A stretch of DNA of 64,000 nucleotides from Euborellia annulipes (taxonomy: Eukaryota > Arthropoda > Insecta > Dermaptera > Anisolabididae): the NCBI GenBank assembly GCA_023213315.1, contig JAKCPI010005400.1, forward strand, positions 208,661 to 272,660. Reading direction: 5' to 3'. This document shows, piece by piece, positions 35,392 through 47,879 of this stretch. Both the position numbers and the translations under genes were made by a program. Position 1 is the stretch's first letter, and the number at the start of each line of letters is the position of its first letter. The notes beneath the pieces were generated by a model, which worked only from the letters and a program-made list of their open reading frames with translations, did no database searches and was not told the DNA's origin.

Positions 35392-36399
35392 CTTCTTAGA
35401 TTAGATATATTTTAAAATTACAAACAGTTTAATTAATTATTTTGTATTTTGGTATCAAATTGAATATTTAGGAATCTTTCGAGTTGCCTATGAAAATCAA
35501 CCACCGCAAAGCAATTTGGACTTTTAATTTTTTTATTAATTTTTTCAGTAATTTTAAATTTTATCTTTAAATTTCTTTTTATATTTTGATAATTTATAAT
35601 TGATCATTTTCATTTTGATTATTTCTTATCTGAAACCTTTAATATTTTAGTTACTTTACTTTTTTTTTATTTAATTTATTCTTATTAATTTAATGATTAA
35701 TAAATTTTAAAATTTTTATTTTATTCATTTTAGAGTTTTAATTTTTGAAAAGTTTTAATTTCCTTAAATTTGATTTCCATGATATATATTTTGTAGGAAT
35801 GTTTATTAGTATTTATTTTTAATCATCTGTACAAAACAATTTTCAACCTGATTAATTTTCTTATTTTTTTTTTTTATTTAAATAAATAAATAAATAACTG
35901 GCCTCCTCACACACCCCTACAGCCAGCCGATCCACCCACTGATGATAATTAAGTGCATTTAAGTTTTTTTTTTCTTTTTTAATTGTTCTCTCTCTCACTT
36001 ATAAAATTAAAATAAAAGTATCTTTCGTTGGTTGATTGATGATTTTCAACAATTTTATGAAAAATTTAATCAAGAGTCATATGTTAATGATTATTTTATA
36101 TATAAAAAAAAGTAATTTGAATGATTTATATTCAGGTCTTTTTTCGGCATCTTAGAAACGGTACAAAGATTTATTAAATATTCGGGTTATATTCAACTAA
36201 ACAATAATAGGGATCAACTTCCCCCAATCATCTGAATTTTATAATACTATCCATATTTACTTTCTTTGGAATTTTTTATATGAATTAACAATACAATTAT
36301 TTGACTAACATTAATATTCAATCTTCTTTCTAAAATACTTATTAGTTAAAATAAAATACATAATATAAATTAGAGAGTGCAGGGTATATTAATATAAAA
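35392..36399. other. AT-rich sequence, nothing recognised
   Basis: No supported feature; a GGTCTTTTTTCGGCATCTTA scrap near 36137. Confidence 0.4.
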
Positions 36400-37040
36400 A
36401 AAAATCTAATAATAAATCCTGGGATCTGAGCCCACATCCCGAGGATTTATAAAAACTAAATTCAAATAACATATATAAAATATCTTTTGTTAATTTTATA
36501 ATTAAGGTGGTTTATTCAAATTTTAGATATTATAAATTCCTACGCCCATGGAAGAAGGAAAATTTTCTTGCTTGTCAAAAAGTCTATTTTTTTTTTTATT
36601 AATTAACACTACATTTTTTGTAAACCAATTTTTAGGATCCGTTGTTTAGTGTCCAGGAGGTGAACGCACTTTCCTAAACTCAATAATTATTTTTATTCAT
36701 TTATTTGGATGTCCATTGTTTTGATGTCATATATTAAATGTTTGATGTATACCAAGAGTATTTTTAATAAAATTGATCATAGAGTTATGAGAAGTGACTT
36801 TATATACCTAATGTGATTAGTTTTGTAACATAAATAAAATAAAATGTCATTGCCAAAAAAAAAAAAAAAAATCTAATAATCCTGGGATCTGAGCCCTTAT
36901 CTCGAGGATTATTAAATAAACATTTTTTTTTTAATTGGTCGCAAAAGATGAAATTTTATATTTTATTTTTTGTAGTGTATATTAATAGAAAAAAAATCTA
37001 ATAATCCTGGGATCTGAATCCACATCCAGAGGATTAAATC
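36400..37040 (+). repeat. Triplicated word of about 45 bp
   Basis: AATCCTGGGATCTGAGCCCA with a following CCGAGGATT occurs at 36415, 36880 (TTATCTCGAGGATT variant) and 37005 (AATCCACATCCAGAGGATT). The last two are each followed by AATTGGTCGCAAAAGAT. The family is unknown. Confidence 0.6.
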
Positions 37041-39554
37041 AACATTTTTTTTTTTATTTTTTATTTTTTTTTTTTTTAATTGGTCGCAAAAGATACATAT
37101 TTATAGTCAATAACATTTATCCGTTCATATTTATTTAAATTAAATGGTACGTACCATAATTTAAATAAATTTTATCGCTGAGAACGGAGAGCGGAACCCC
37201 AGATCTAAGTGGGTGCATTTAACTTAGCTCTAAGATAGAGAGTCAAACATCTTAAAAATTTTTTATAAAAATTATACGATATTATGCCCTTAAAAATTTT
37301 ACGATATTATGCCCTTACTATAATAAATAAAATATTATTGAAATTTCTTCATAAAAATTTTTTTAAGATGTTTTATAATGATGGTAGGTCTGTCAGTTTG
37401 GTATGAGTGGAATTTACTTCTCGAAATGCAATTGATGTTAGAAATTCGATGTTATCAAATTATTTTCATTTTATTAAAAGCCCTAAATATATCTGAAATT
37501 TTTCGCCTAAAACTAAATTACGAGATCATCATAAAATTTGAGGTAGATTTTTTTTCTTTTTATTTAAATTAGGGTCGATACACAATTTTTCTTTAGCGCG
37601 TGAAAATCGGGTCAGGAAATAAAAATGAAATTGTATTTGTATGTGTTATGTATGTGTGTCTTTGTGTGTGTCTGTGTGTGTGTGTCGGAGCAACCAGGTG
37701 GAAAATCAAGAATTTCCATTCTGCAAGTAATTAATTAAAAAAAGATTTAAAAAAAAGTAAGTCATTCTAGGTCACACTGAAATGATGATCCCAACTAACT
37801 TTTAAAATTTATTCTATTGATAGTTTGTAATTACTATCAATAAAATAAAGGATGGAAAATATTAGGATGTTTCCAATATGCACAAATGGAAACATACAGC
37901 ACGAGTTTGATTACCACATCTCAAAGACTTAATAAAATAAAATTTCAAATCAAGAAGATTAAATTTTAAGAAGTTTTTGAAACTGACACCTGAAAATGCA
38001 GTTCGATTTTTTGATCATTAAAAACGATCTGCACATACGTCTGAAGGTTTCAAATAAACCAAATATATATTAGTCTGAGAACCGAAACCGAATTAAGTCA
38101 CGGGATAGATTAATTTCCCTACCTTCTTAGGCTCTAGAGGTCCGAATGTCAGTTTGGTATCCGGAAGGTAACGGCTTTTGATGGTTTGGCGTTTATTTCT
38201 CTAAGCTCAACCATGCTCAAAGTTATTAGTTTGATGTTATTCGATATTTGATTTTTGATGTTTATTATTTGGATGGCCTGGATATATTTCTCAATTAGCC
38301 AGTAGATAGATGTTCGATATTATATAATTAAAATGTTTTTTTCGGAATCTTGGTCATACAGAGAGTGCAAGCCAAAAATTTGTCGCTCAGACCCTTAGAA
38401 TAAGAAGTTACACTTACACATATATGCTAAAGTCCAGGACTTAGTTTATATGTGATGAATGTGGTGAATGAAATCTAAACCACATGGCAAAGTAGACATT
38501 TGGACGATCCTCCAATTTTTAAAACATCAAAATGTCGGCTCTGTTATGTGGAGATGCTTAATACCCAGAATTAGGTAAGCATCTTTTTTCGGAATCGCAG
38601 ACTTTAACTAATTAGTTATAAACAACAATTGTTATAAGGTCGTATTTAAATTAATTGGAATCCAATATAATTTAATTCAAATGAAATTTTACTAATCCCG
38701 AGTTGAGCCCCTTAAAAACGCCCAGGATTAAATAAACTTCATTTTTCAGAAGATAAAATTAATTAAGCGAACTCTTAGATCTTGTAATATATGTTAGATT
38801 AAAACATCTATAAAATTTTCTTTATGCCCTTAAAAAATTTGAAGATGTTTTAAATTGAAAGTTCTTTATCATTGGATAAAAAAAATTTGATGCTTTTTTA
38901 CGGTTCTCGGAATGTAGACACTTTACATGAAATTATTTTTCATGCTTCCTAAAATACTACTATTACCAAACATTACATTTATTGGACACATAAAGCAAAT
39001 TAAAGAAGCAACAGCCACTTCTTTAATTAGGCTATACATATAACGACAAAACAGCGATAAGTACATTGAGTGCCCCTATCAGCGAATTATCACTGTGCAT
39101 GCATTATAAAGTGACACTTCTAATTCTAAATTATATTGAATTTTGTTAGTGAAAAAATTATTATAATAACAGAGAGATCTCTGTTTTTCCAAAAATTATA
39201 TTAATAATTTTAAAGAAATGAATTTAAGAGATATCAACTGAAATCCATAGTTGATATCTAAAATGTGAAGAGTTTTGAGGTTGAAAAAAGCAAGCAAAGC
39301 ATTTACCAACCTTTTGTGGATTATTATATTAGAATAAACTAATAAGCTATCCATTAACTCAGTTCACCAAAAATTCAGTCTTTAAAATATCAATAGTCCT
39401 TTTTGAGGCCGCTTTTTGGATTTTCTTATTGAATATCTAAGAGAAAATTTCAAGGTATTCGTTTACTACTAATACCTCAAGCTTTTATCAAATTTATTCA
39501 AAAAGATCTCCTAACGAAGAAGAAGCCACTATTCTTCGTCACCAAAAGAGCATT
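37041..39554. other. AT-rich sequence, nothing recognised
   Basis: A TGTG-rich stretch at 37640-37685. Scattered CGGAATC words suggest old SINE scraps. No ORF or splice-bounded block is convincing. Confidence 0.4.
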
Positions 39555-39625
39555 GAATCTCTTTGGAGGCTGTTGCAGGTTTCCCTGGGCGATGGGGTCG
39601 CCACATCCCTACGCCAGATCTTTTT
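39555..39625 (+). repeat. Dispersed repeat, copy 1
   Basis: CTCTTTGGAGGCTG, then TGCAGGTTTCCCTGGGCGAT and GGGGTCGCCACATCCCTACG. The same 60-65 bp occur at 40632-40703 in the same orientation, about 1.08 kb away; the sequences before and after differ. Confidence 0.75.
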
Positions 39626-39817
39626 CGGCATCTGAGGCCATTTAGATGGTTTGATCATGTCAACAATCGACCGGCAGTTCATTTCAAGAAACCGCTCATA
39701 AATCATCGAATTCGCTGTTTGGAAGACAACCATCAAACGGGGCATTTTTCAACCAAGAAGCCTTTCTTGATGCTATGATGATTGAGAATTTGAGTGATGG
39801 ATGTTTGTTCATATAAC

Positions 39818-40293
39818 AGGAGGAGGAGCAGCTGCAGCCAAAATAAAAAGACTCCGATTATTACAATCCAATGAGGCGTTTCGGAATAATTTTATTATCC
39901 TATCTTCAATCCTTTAAAAATGTTAATCCATTTAGATACCAGATGGCTTAAATAGAAATGCCTGAACACCCAATAGATATATTCATTACAACGGTTATCG
40001 TAAAGTCTTATATATCCTTAAAGTTGCCGAAAAGACTGTGAATGTGTGTGTGAGTGTGAGTGTGAGTGTGAATGAGAAAAAAGTGTGAATGTTTAAAAAA
40101 AAAAAAAAAATTGTTAATGACCTGGAGTTGGTTTCATTAAATGAGTAAGATGGAACAACCAGTTTTGATACATAAATATGTATGATTATACCCCAACTCC
40201 GTGAAGATGAGACAATAAAATGATCCCGAAACGTCTCGTTGGATTGTGAAAGTCGGAGGCTTTTTATATTTGGCTGCACCTGCTCCTTCTCCT
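39818..40293. repeat. Inverted repeat enclosing a SINE fragment
   Basis: CAGGAGGAGGAGCAGCTGCA at the left and GGCTGCACCTGCTCC with TTCTCCTG at the right, with GACTCCGATT and AATCCAATGAGGCGTTTCGG also mirrored. An S1 SINE 3' part (39925-40110) sits in the loop. Confidence 0.7.
40193..40253 (+). other. Hammerhead-like RNA module in an inverted repeat
   Basis: CCAACTCC, GTGAAGA, T, GAGAC...GATCCC, GAAAC, GTC, TCGTTGG. CCAAC pairs with GTTGG. It lies in the right arm of the inverted repeat 39818-40293. Confidence 0.35.
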
Positions 40294-40631
40294 GGCATTA
40301 ATAAATAAATTAGCAGGGGCCCATATTTTATGTTTTATGTTTAACCATGGTTCATTAATACAACGTTTTGGTCATTCATTCTGTCGTCTTCTTCAGGTAC
40401 TAGGGGTGATTTTATATCTTAAATGTACGTGAAGAAAGCATCAGAAGAAATTCCACGAAATGTATTTGATGATGAACCAGAATTAAAACGAGAATGTAAT
40501 TTATTTATTAGTATCTGTTAATCAGCACCAAGTCATTTATCCAAGGGGCAACTTTTTTCAAAGATTCCAGATCGCAAGTGAATCGCACTAGTTCTTTATC
40601 CAATTGTGGTTAACCTCTTGTTTATGCCAAA

Positions 40632-40703
40632 AGAGCTTTTGAACTCTTTGGAGGCTGATTGCAGGTTTCCCTGGGCGATGGGGTCGCCACATCCCTACGC
40701 CAA
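40632..40703 (+). repeat. Dispersed repeat, copy 2
   Basis: Second copy of the 39555-39625 segment, with two extra bases (GGCTGATTGCAGG), preceded by CCAAAAGAGC as in copy 1. Confidence 0.75.
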
Positions 40704-42331
40704 AACGTCAATCTATGATATCGAAAAAGATTTTAAATGGAACACTTTTTATATAAAGTCATTGAAATTTCAAAGACGTATTTTCGGTAGTATCTGTATG
40801 TTTGGTAAAAAGATTGGTTTAACCACATTTTAAAATATTTAATTATAAACAATTATACACCGTATTTTTGTAAATTGTGGATTCGTTGAATATCAGACAA
40901 GTTCTACACTATATAATCAAATAAAAGAAGTATTCAAGGAATAAAACGTCATAAATCAAAAAACAGTAAGACCGTAAAACACACAAACCCACTACTATAT
41001 GTATGACAAAATTACTCTTTAGGACTAAGGGGGATCTTATTTTGTGGAGATATGTTAAAAAAAAATTTAGGCTCGCTATATACAGCCTTTGGAGTAAGGC
41101 CTATATTAAAAAAGTAATATTTAATTTTTTTTTTCAAGTATAACTTCATTATGAGGAATTAATTAATTGTACACGTTTAGGTGTTTTTATGGTTTAGTAA
41201 AATGCTTAGTTAAAATATTATTTTTATTTAGGTTGGTTTGAGTTGTCAATTTATGGTCACTCGGTCGCAGTGCCCCGTACCCGAATATATAACCCTCAAA
41301 AGACAAAAATTAGTTTCTAGCAAAAAAAAGTATAGGTGGCTCCCGATAGGCAAGACTGTTGAAAGCCTGCCGGAAGCCAACTAAATATTTTAGTTAAAAT
41401 TTATAAAGTCAAATAGCCTCAGCGGCCGAAATGACTAAAAAAAAAAAAAAAATCACTACCCTATATGACTCTATATATAAATTTTTCATAAAATACATTA
41501 CTCGTTTAGAAAATTATAATACAATAAATATCATCATTTTTTTAAATATACAGTATTAATAAATAAAAGTTTTTGAGTAAAAAATATGAATTTGAAATTC
41601 ATAAATGAAATAAATTAAAAAATAAATCACATAAAATCACTTATAAAGTGAATTTTTATAATATGTTTTATGTTAGAAAAAATAAATGTATTTGAAATGA
41701 CAGTCGACGTATCCTCGGAATATGAGAAGTCTCTCCCCCAGATGTCAACAAAAAGTTTTCACTTTCTGGTTGGAAGTTAAGAGGCTCCAGCGGATGTTAT
41801 TTCCCCGCAATCTCCAGATAGATAGATTTTTTGACTTCACTTTATCTCCGAGAATAACTCGACGGTAGATACAAGGTGAGGCAAAGAGACGAGGATTATA
41901 AATGATCAATAAAATATTTTTTATAAATATAAATACTTGACTAGTGAATACGAAATTCAAAAAATATAACATTCATTAAAAAAATTATAATCGGCCATTT
42001 TTCTGCCACACCCTATATATAAATAAATTTATTAAAAAAATAATTTTACACTAGGCCTATTCAGTGGAAGACTGAATCGCATTTTTTTTTTTCAAATCAA
42101 TATATGCAAATATGAATTATCGATTATTAAAGAAATGAATTTTAATTGTTTTCTTTTAATATTTCTCAAAAATCCGACCTCCGAAGAGCGATAGAATGAT
42201 CATTATTAATATTCCATTTTTTTTTCTCCATAATATCTACACAATGGAATAAAAAAATATTCTGTCTAAAAATGTAAATAATTTTTTTCTTTGTAGATCT
42301 TTCTTTATTCTGGACTCATTTATGGTATTTA
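40704..42331. other. Region downstream of the Oli-like stop codon
   Basis: The part nearest 42331 may be 3' UTR. 41700-41880 is somewhat GC-richer and unique. No repeats or ORFs of note. Confidence 0.4.
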
Positions 42332-42601
42332 TTAAGAAGGCGATGGGTCATTTGAACCTGAAGAGGCCGCTGCAGCAGCAGCTGCAGCCGCCGCCGCAGC
42401 TCTCGCCTGTTGCTGTAACTTGGTAGCATTGGGCGTGGCTGGAAATGCTGCAGCAGCTGCGGCTGCGGCCGCTGCAGCTGGACCCTGTAGTGGGTCATAA
42501 GCTCCAACTCCCGCTGAAGCTACAGCTGCTGCGGCCGCAGCGGATGCTGGCGCTGTTTGGAGATAGGCAATCAGTCGTCGGAGCTCATCAAGAGCGTTTG
42601 C
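42332..42601 (-). CDS. Oli: Oli/BHLHE22-like bHLH factor, terminal coding exon
   Basis: This is the last coding exon of a neuronal-type Olig-family bHLH repressor. The acceptor AG is at 42603-42602, preceded by a T-rich tract. Read in phase 0 after the bHLH exon, it opens with ANALDELRRLIAYLQ, the end of helix 2 and its extension; the corresponding BHLHE22 segment ends in a similar RRLxAYL motif. It then has alanine-rich tracts broken by a DPLQGP segment and a KLQQQ segment, and ends SSGSNDPSPS before a TAA at 42334-42332. It codes for 89 residues. AATAAA hexamers overlap and closely follow the stop (about 42333-42328 and 42311-42306), so a short 3' UTR is possible. Poly-Ala tracts are common in this family. 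The family call is firm; orthology to Drosophila Oli is inferred. Confidence 0.88.
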   Translation of the reverse strand, partial: ANALDELRRLIAYLQTAPASAAAAAAVASAGVGAYDPLQGPAAAAAAAAAAAFPATPNATKLQQQARAAAAAAAAAAAASSGSNDPSPS

Positions 42602-43081
42602 CTGGAAATTTATTTTTAAAAAGTCATTTTTGGATATTTATTAATTATGAAAATAAAATGAACATAGATTATTTTTTGTTTTTTTTGCTTAAAATGATAA
42701 TTAGGAGATCTAAATAAAAACTATAGAGGTTCATATTAAATTAGAAACAAAATAAAACATTTACTCTTTCTATTCAAAAAATTCTTAATTTTGACTTTTT
42801 ATGACAATTTGGTTCCTAAATTGACTATATTTTAAGCCTCCACTGCGTTTATAAAAAAACATTTAATATTTCCATCTATCAGTTTTGTAATTAAAAATTC
42901 ATTTTATTATGTATCAAGGGGATGTTTGACTCTAGCGTAGAAATATTAGAACAGGTCACAAGTAACGTTTCGGTCACAGTTTTGGAGATAAAATGTAGGC
43001 CATTTGATAAAGAATAGATTACCAGGCTTAGTTTTTAAGTTCACTAAATGTATTTCGAAGTTTACTTGTATCAGGATTCAG

Positions 43082-43298
43082 ATGGAATTGAATGACTTAT
43101 AATAAAAAATTATTTTATACAAAAAATTTTTTATTTTTCAGGAATTATAACCATGACGACTGGTTTGCGCAAATTTCTCAGTTATATGGTGACCAAAACT
43201 GAGAAATTTGCGCAAACCAGTCGTCATGGTTATAATTCCTGAAAAATAAAAAATTTTTTGTATAAAATAATTTTTTATTATAAGTCATTCAATTCCAT
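43082..43298. repeat. Perfect 101-bp-arm hairpin
   Basis: Left arm 43082-43182 and right arm 43198-43298 appear identical when one is complemented, with a 15-bp loop (43183-43197). The palindrome is in an intron of the Oli-like gene. Absence of mismatches points to recent origin, ongoing gene conversion or an assembly fold-over. Confidence 0.8.
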
Positions 43299-43317
43299 TT
43301 TTAGTTGTTAGTTAATA

Positions 43318-43815
43318 TCACTAAATTATACAAAATATCTGGGGCTGTGTCATAAAGGCATACATACATAATCTTCCCAGACGAGGCCATATTCGTTTCA
43401 AGGAGATTATATAATTATATATAGTTTTATGACAGAGCACAGTGGCGTTAGCCAGAAAATTTTGATGGAGGGGGTTCAAGACAGGATCCCCCGTAATAAG
43501 GCAGTATAAGAAGTCTGATTAAATAAATCAATTTCCAAAGTACGATATATATTTTAAAAAATTTGCTACTGAAAATATATTACAACAATTCACATGATTA
43601 GTAAAATTCAACTAATCTACTGATAAAACTAGTGATAGGCCTACTAGGGCAATACAAATGCAAATTATTAAATTTTTTGTATTATAGAGCTTAAATAACT
43701 AGTCATGGCTTGGGTCCCATGGGGGGGGGGGGGGGTGAACCCCCAAAACCCCCACGTAGCTACGCTTATGACACAGCACCAGATATTTTGTATAATTTAC
43801 ATTAACATTAACTAA
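43318..43815. repeat. Inverted-repeat element with G-rich interior
   Basis: ATTATACAAAATATCTGG (about 43325) and its inverse CCAGATATTTTGTATAAT (about 43780) bound about 450 bp. Inside, CACAGTGGCGTTAGCC and CACGTAGCTACGCTT with a G run resemble a decayed hAT MITE of the CAGTGGCGTAG type. Confidence 0.5.
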
Positions 43816-45049
43816 CTTAAAAAATTAAGCCTGTAAATTTTTTATTTTTCAACGAATATTCTATATTTTAGCCCAGACGATGGGTTTAGAAGACCGTCGT
43901 TAAGTACGACTTAATCGACATTGAACAAAAAATTAAAAAGTCTTATATGGACGATATTTTGTTAATTATAAATATTCTAAGAGGATGCATCTCGAAACAT
44001 CTTTAGTTCTTTTGATTTTGCCCTAAATCAAGGAAAAAATTCAGAATTAAAAAAAAAAAAACGACTTATTACTAATAATTTTAAAATTATCTATTGATAT
44101 TATTTATCTTTAACTTTCAATTGAAAACCAGCGAAGGAGAAGAAACCCTAATTTGGGTGATAATAGTTATTTGTTCATTTCCATCCAGGAAGTATGAACG
44201 AGAAAGAGAGAGAGAGAGAGAGAGAAGAGAGAGGCCTTTTTCGTAATGGTAGAGAATTTATTTCACAACTTAGGTTATTGACGAAGCAAGTTCTTTTGCA
44301 TTTATAAATAAGATAAATTTAATATATATTATAGCCTATCTCTGAAAATTCACTGCGATGACACATCAAATGATAAGGAAACAAAGACTTTTAAAATTTT
44401 TTTCATGATTAAACACTATATTAGTAGTGATTATTATCTAATTATATCAGAAAATGAAAATTACTTTTGAAATTGATGAAAAAAAAAAATTATCTGTTAA
44501 AGAGTTAGAATAAATAAAAACAACCAATCATTGAAAATCTAGTGAATGATTAATCCGATATGTTTACTCTTGATGGGGGGGGGAGTAAATAATAATTTAT
44601 TAAAATTTAAAAAATCATTTTTTTGAAGGCCTGCAAGAAGTCATCGATAAATGCATTTTTCTCTTGTATTATTATATAACCAGTGGGAACCAGGGGGGGG
44701 CGAGGGGGGCCAGCCCCCCGCCCCAGGGCATCGAGCCCTTGGCGCCCCCGAAACCGGCATAGGCGCCCTACGGCCTCTAAGATATAGCCCAGCGAATGTG
44801 ATTTTATCATATTCTTTTCATCGATTGTCTTAAAAAACTGATTGTTTTCTTTTAAAATTATATTACAACTTGAATTCCCCTATTTTAAATGAATTTAATT
44901 CCAAAAATAATAAATAACGTATATAGAGGCTTTATAATTAAAATTTTTTTTATTTTGCAATATATAAGCCTTAATTTGATGTTTTATGGCTGTGGAGATT
45001 TACTCAGGATTCGTATAAGCCTTAATATTTAATTTTTTGGAATTCAAAA
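43816..45049. other. Intronic AT-rich sequence with GC islands
   Basis: A (GA)n tract at 44207-44232 and a G/C-rich 44690-44790 stretch (CCAGCCCCCCGCCCCAGGGC) that looks like a scrap of a hAT-type MITE. Confidence 0.35.
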
Positions 45050-45210
45050 TTTTTTAAGCATCAAGGAATTGAGCTATGAGACTGAAATGTTATATTTAAA
45101 GTTAAACACCCCCGGGACCATGAAAATAAGCTTTTAATCAAAATCGGCCAAAAAGTACTAGTATTTTACTGATGTAGTTTTTCAGTTTTTTCGATTTTCT
45201 CAAAATGAAA
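45050..45210 (+). repeat. H-family interior fragment
   Basis: TTTAAGCATCAAGGAATTGA to TTTTCGATTTTCTCAAAATG, then an abrupt change to a G/C-rich segment (45211-45370). Confidence 0.65.
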
Positions 45211-45859
45211 GGGCTTTAGGTCCAGGGGGCGGAGCCCCCTGGAAAATTGGCGCCCTAGTTGAGCTTCGCCCCCCCGCCCCTCAAAGGCTGGTTACGCCGC
45301 TGTATATAACAAGTGGTAAAGCCCGCCAAAGGCTACGCCCCCTGGACCCCTCGGCGACCAAATCCATCAAATTTATTTCTTGTTCACAGAATATTTTCAA
45401 ATTTCCCTCTCTGACTAAATTTAAACCCCCTCCCACTCCACTTTCTGTAACTCTACCCAATCAGCGCCCTTTTAGCCACATACACCCAGGGACAGGAAGT
45501 CAGCCGCTAGCACTTTATATTATAGTATAATGACGATATCGATATATTGCAATATTTCGGAAATTTAATGGCTGAAATTTTAAAAATTAAAAAATATTAA
45601 TTAATAAAAAAAGAAATATTAATTAATAAAAAATTAGTAAATTCAAAACGTCTTTTTTATTTAAAAGTATATCAGTAAATGTTTCTTAGTCTTATGCACA
45701 CATATCCTGAAGGTAAACAACTCCAAATATTTTTATTATTTTTGATTTTGCTTTATTTAAAATCAAATAAGAGAAAATTTTGAATTTTAAAAAAGACCAA
45801 GTTTTACTTATTATTTTTTTTATTAATTGGGAAATGGCTTTTGAAAATAAGAAATTTTC

Positions 45860-46053
45860 ATAAAGTTATTTTCATGACAAGACAAAAATTAAAAGGCTTG
45901 AAAAAGATACAAAATTATAACGAAATGTTGTTTGAAATTTGTTCTTTGTTTGATTTATATAAATATTTAGAATGGCGCTTTGAATGTTCTAATTTTTTAT
46001 GGGAAGTTTTTGAAAAAGACCAAGAAGATAGATTCACAAAACAAATTGAATAA
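45860..46053 (+). pseudogene. Fragment resembling the C-terminal domain of a fatty acyl-CoA reductase
   Basis: The frame ends RQKLKGLKKIQNYNEMLFE, then ICSLFDLYKYLEWRFECSN, FLWEVFEKDQEDRF, TKQIE and a stop. FAR C-terminal domains share the pattern K-hxKI-x(10-13)-F-x-W-x-F-x-x-x-N-x-LWE-x(3)-EDR-F, and this fragment matches its W-F-N-LWE-EDRF spacing. Fatty acyl-CoA reductases make fatty alcohols and belong to a large, fast-evolving insect family. Here only the C-terminal stretch is visible, with no upstream Rossmann-fold exons, inside an intron of the Oli-like gene and antisense to it. Codon use is as AT-rich as the surroundings. I take it as a pseudogene or captured fragment. The match is by eye, so it could be chance. 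Confidence 0.4.
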
Positions 46054-46604
46054 AAAAAGATGAAAAAAATTTTAATTCGGTATTGTAGTCTAGAAAAGGA
46101 AGGAAAGAGTAAAATTAAATTTTATTAACCCATATAAGCCCAAAACTTTTTTGGTCACGGATTTTTTTTATTTTTTGATATGGGGTCTCGATTGGGCTCT
46201 AGAACATTAAAATAATTTTTTTTTTCTCAATTCCTTTTTTAGGACGAATTAAAGCATGGTGCGAAAACGCACCCCCGGGCACAAGGGATATCAAAAGTTC
46301 CTCGCCTATATACTACGTAAGGGGGCCATTATATATATAAAAGAAACAAAAAACAAATTTCAAACAACGTTTCGTTATACTTTTATATCTTTTTCAGGGC
46401 TTTTTATTTTTATCGGGTCATGAAAATATTTTTATTTAAATTTCCTATTTTCATAAGCCAATCCTCAATTGAGAAACGGATAATAAAACTTGGGTTTTTT
46501 TTTAATTCAAAATTTTCTTATTTTAGATAAAGCAAAATCCGAAATACGTTCACTTAGGCCTAATATGTATGAAGACGTTTTTTTTATTTTTATTTTTATT
46601 TGTT

Positions 46605-46775
46605 TAAGGTCTTTTTTTGTATCTTAGGCCATTTAGATCCCGCCTCTTTTTAATTTCAATTGATTGGTATTCAATTCAATTGAAATAAATTTTTCGCCTG
46701 GGACGGGATACGAACCCATGACCTTAGGTACCAGAAACTAATGCTCTATCTCTGAGCGATAGATCAAATGTTACT
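46605..46775 (-). repeat. SINE family S2, well preserved
   Basis: Minus strand: ATCGCTCAGAGATAGAGC head, ATGGGTTCGTATCCCGTC B-box, then TTTATTTCAATTGAATTGAA, a CAATTGAAATTAAAAAGAGG stretch and GATCTAAATGGCC. Confidence 0.72.
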
Positions 46776-47879
46776 AATTTTTTAATTAATTAATATTTTT
46801 CTTTATTTATTTTTGAATCTTTTTCGGCCATTAAACTTAAGTTAAATTTTCCTTAATATGTATTTTATTCATTTCTATCATTTTTTTTTTTTTTTTTTTT
46901 TTGTTATAATTTAAAACATGCAAATACGTATAATCAAACTTTGATCACGATTTTAGAAAGAATTTTGAAGTAATTTCTATCGTGGTATTATTTTTTCTCC
47001 GTTATGTCCGTTATTCCTCATTCTCTCTCTCTGTGTCTCTCTTCTACTGTGCGAACGGAAAGTTTTATTCAAGTGTTCATATTTCAATTAAAAATAACTA
47101 TTATTTTCTATTTATCATTGAACAGTGGTGGGGTTGTATCCAAATTCAAGTATCTGAAATACGTATCTAGATACACAAAATCATTGTATCGAGTATCTTG
47201 TATTTAGGTTTAAAAAAGGTATCTAGTATTTATGTATTTAGATATTTAAAAATTGAGTGTCTTCGACTTCAAAAAAGATACTTTTCTAAGATACTTTCAT
47301 TTTTTGGCGTCTATCTATTAGATTCTATTTTGTGTTTTAACGTTTTCTTTTTCTTCCGTTTCTGAATCAAGTTCTTGAGAGGTATCCATCTACCTTCGTA
47401 AGATTTTAGACATTCTAAATTTGGCGAAATGCGGTTAGGTGTATATGAATTTAATTCTTTTACCGTGTAAATACAATAAATTAAAATAATAGAAAAAAGC
47501 AACAATATATCCTCAGTATTATATTATTTCTTTTGGGCCCTATTTTTTAAAATTTTATACGTATAACTAAAAATGTATTTATGTATTTATATTTCTCCAA
47601 CACTTCTGACTTTGGCCTATAAAACTGTTTTTTATTCATAAACTTTGGGATATGAGTTTAATTTCAATGCCAAAGTAATAATTTTGAGGTTTTATATGTC
47701 CAAACAAAAAAAAACAAATATTTTCCGAAAAATATCTAAGGCCTACTGTAAAAAAATTTTTGGTGATTTTACAATTTTTTTGTTGTAAGCAAATTTCCAA
47801 GACAAAAACATTCTAAATTTACTATGCAGTTTATTAAAAAACTCTGCAAAACCCGTTTACAAATGTGTTGGAAATTTAC

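Noticed and set aside
42445..42717. Plus-strand Leu/Pro-rich ORF
   Set aside because: Shadow of the poly-alanine exon on the minus strand.
46127..46160. TTAACCCATATAAGCCC as a second piggyBac element
   Set aside because: One piggyBac-like end is visible but no matching GGGTTAA end was found nearby.
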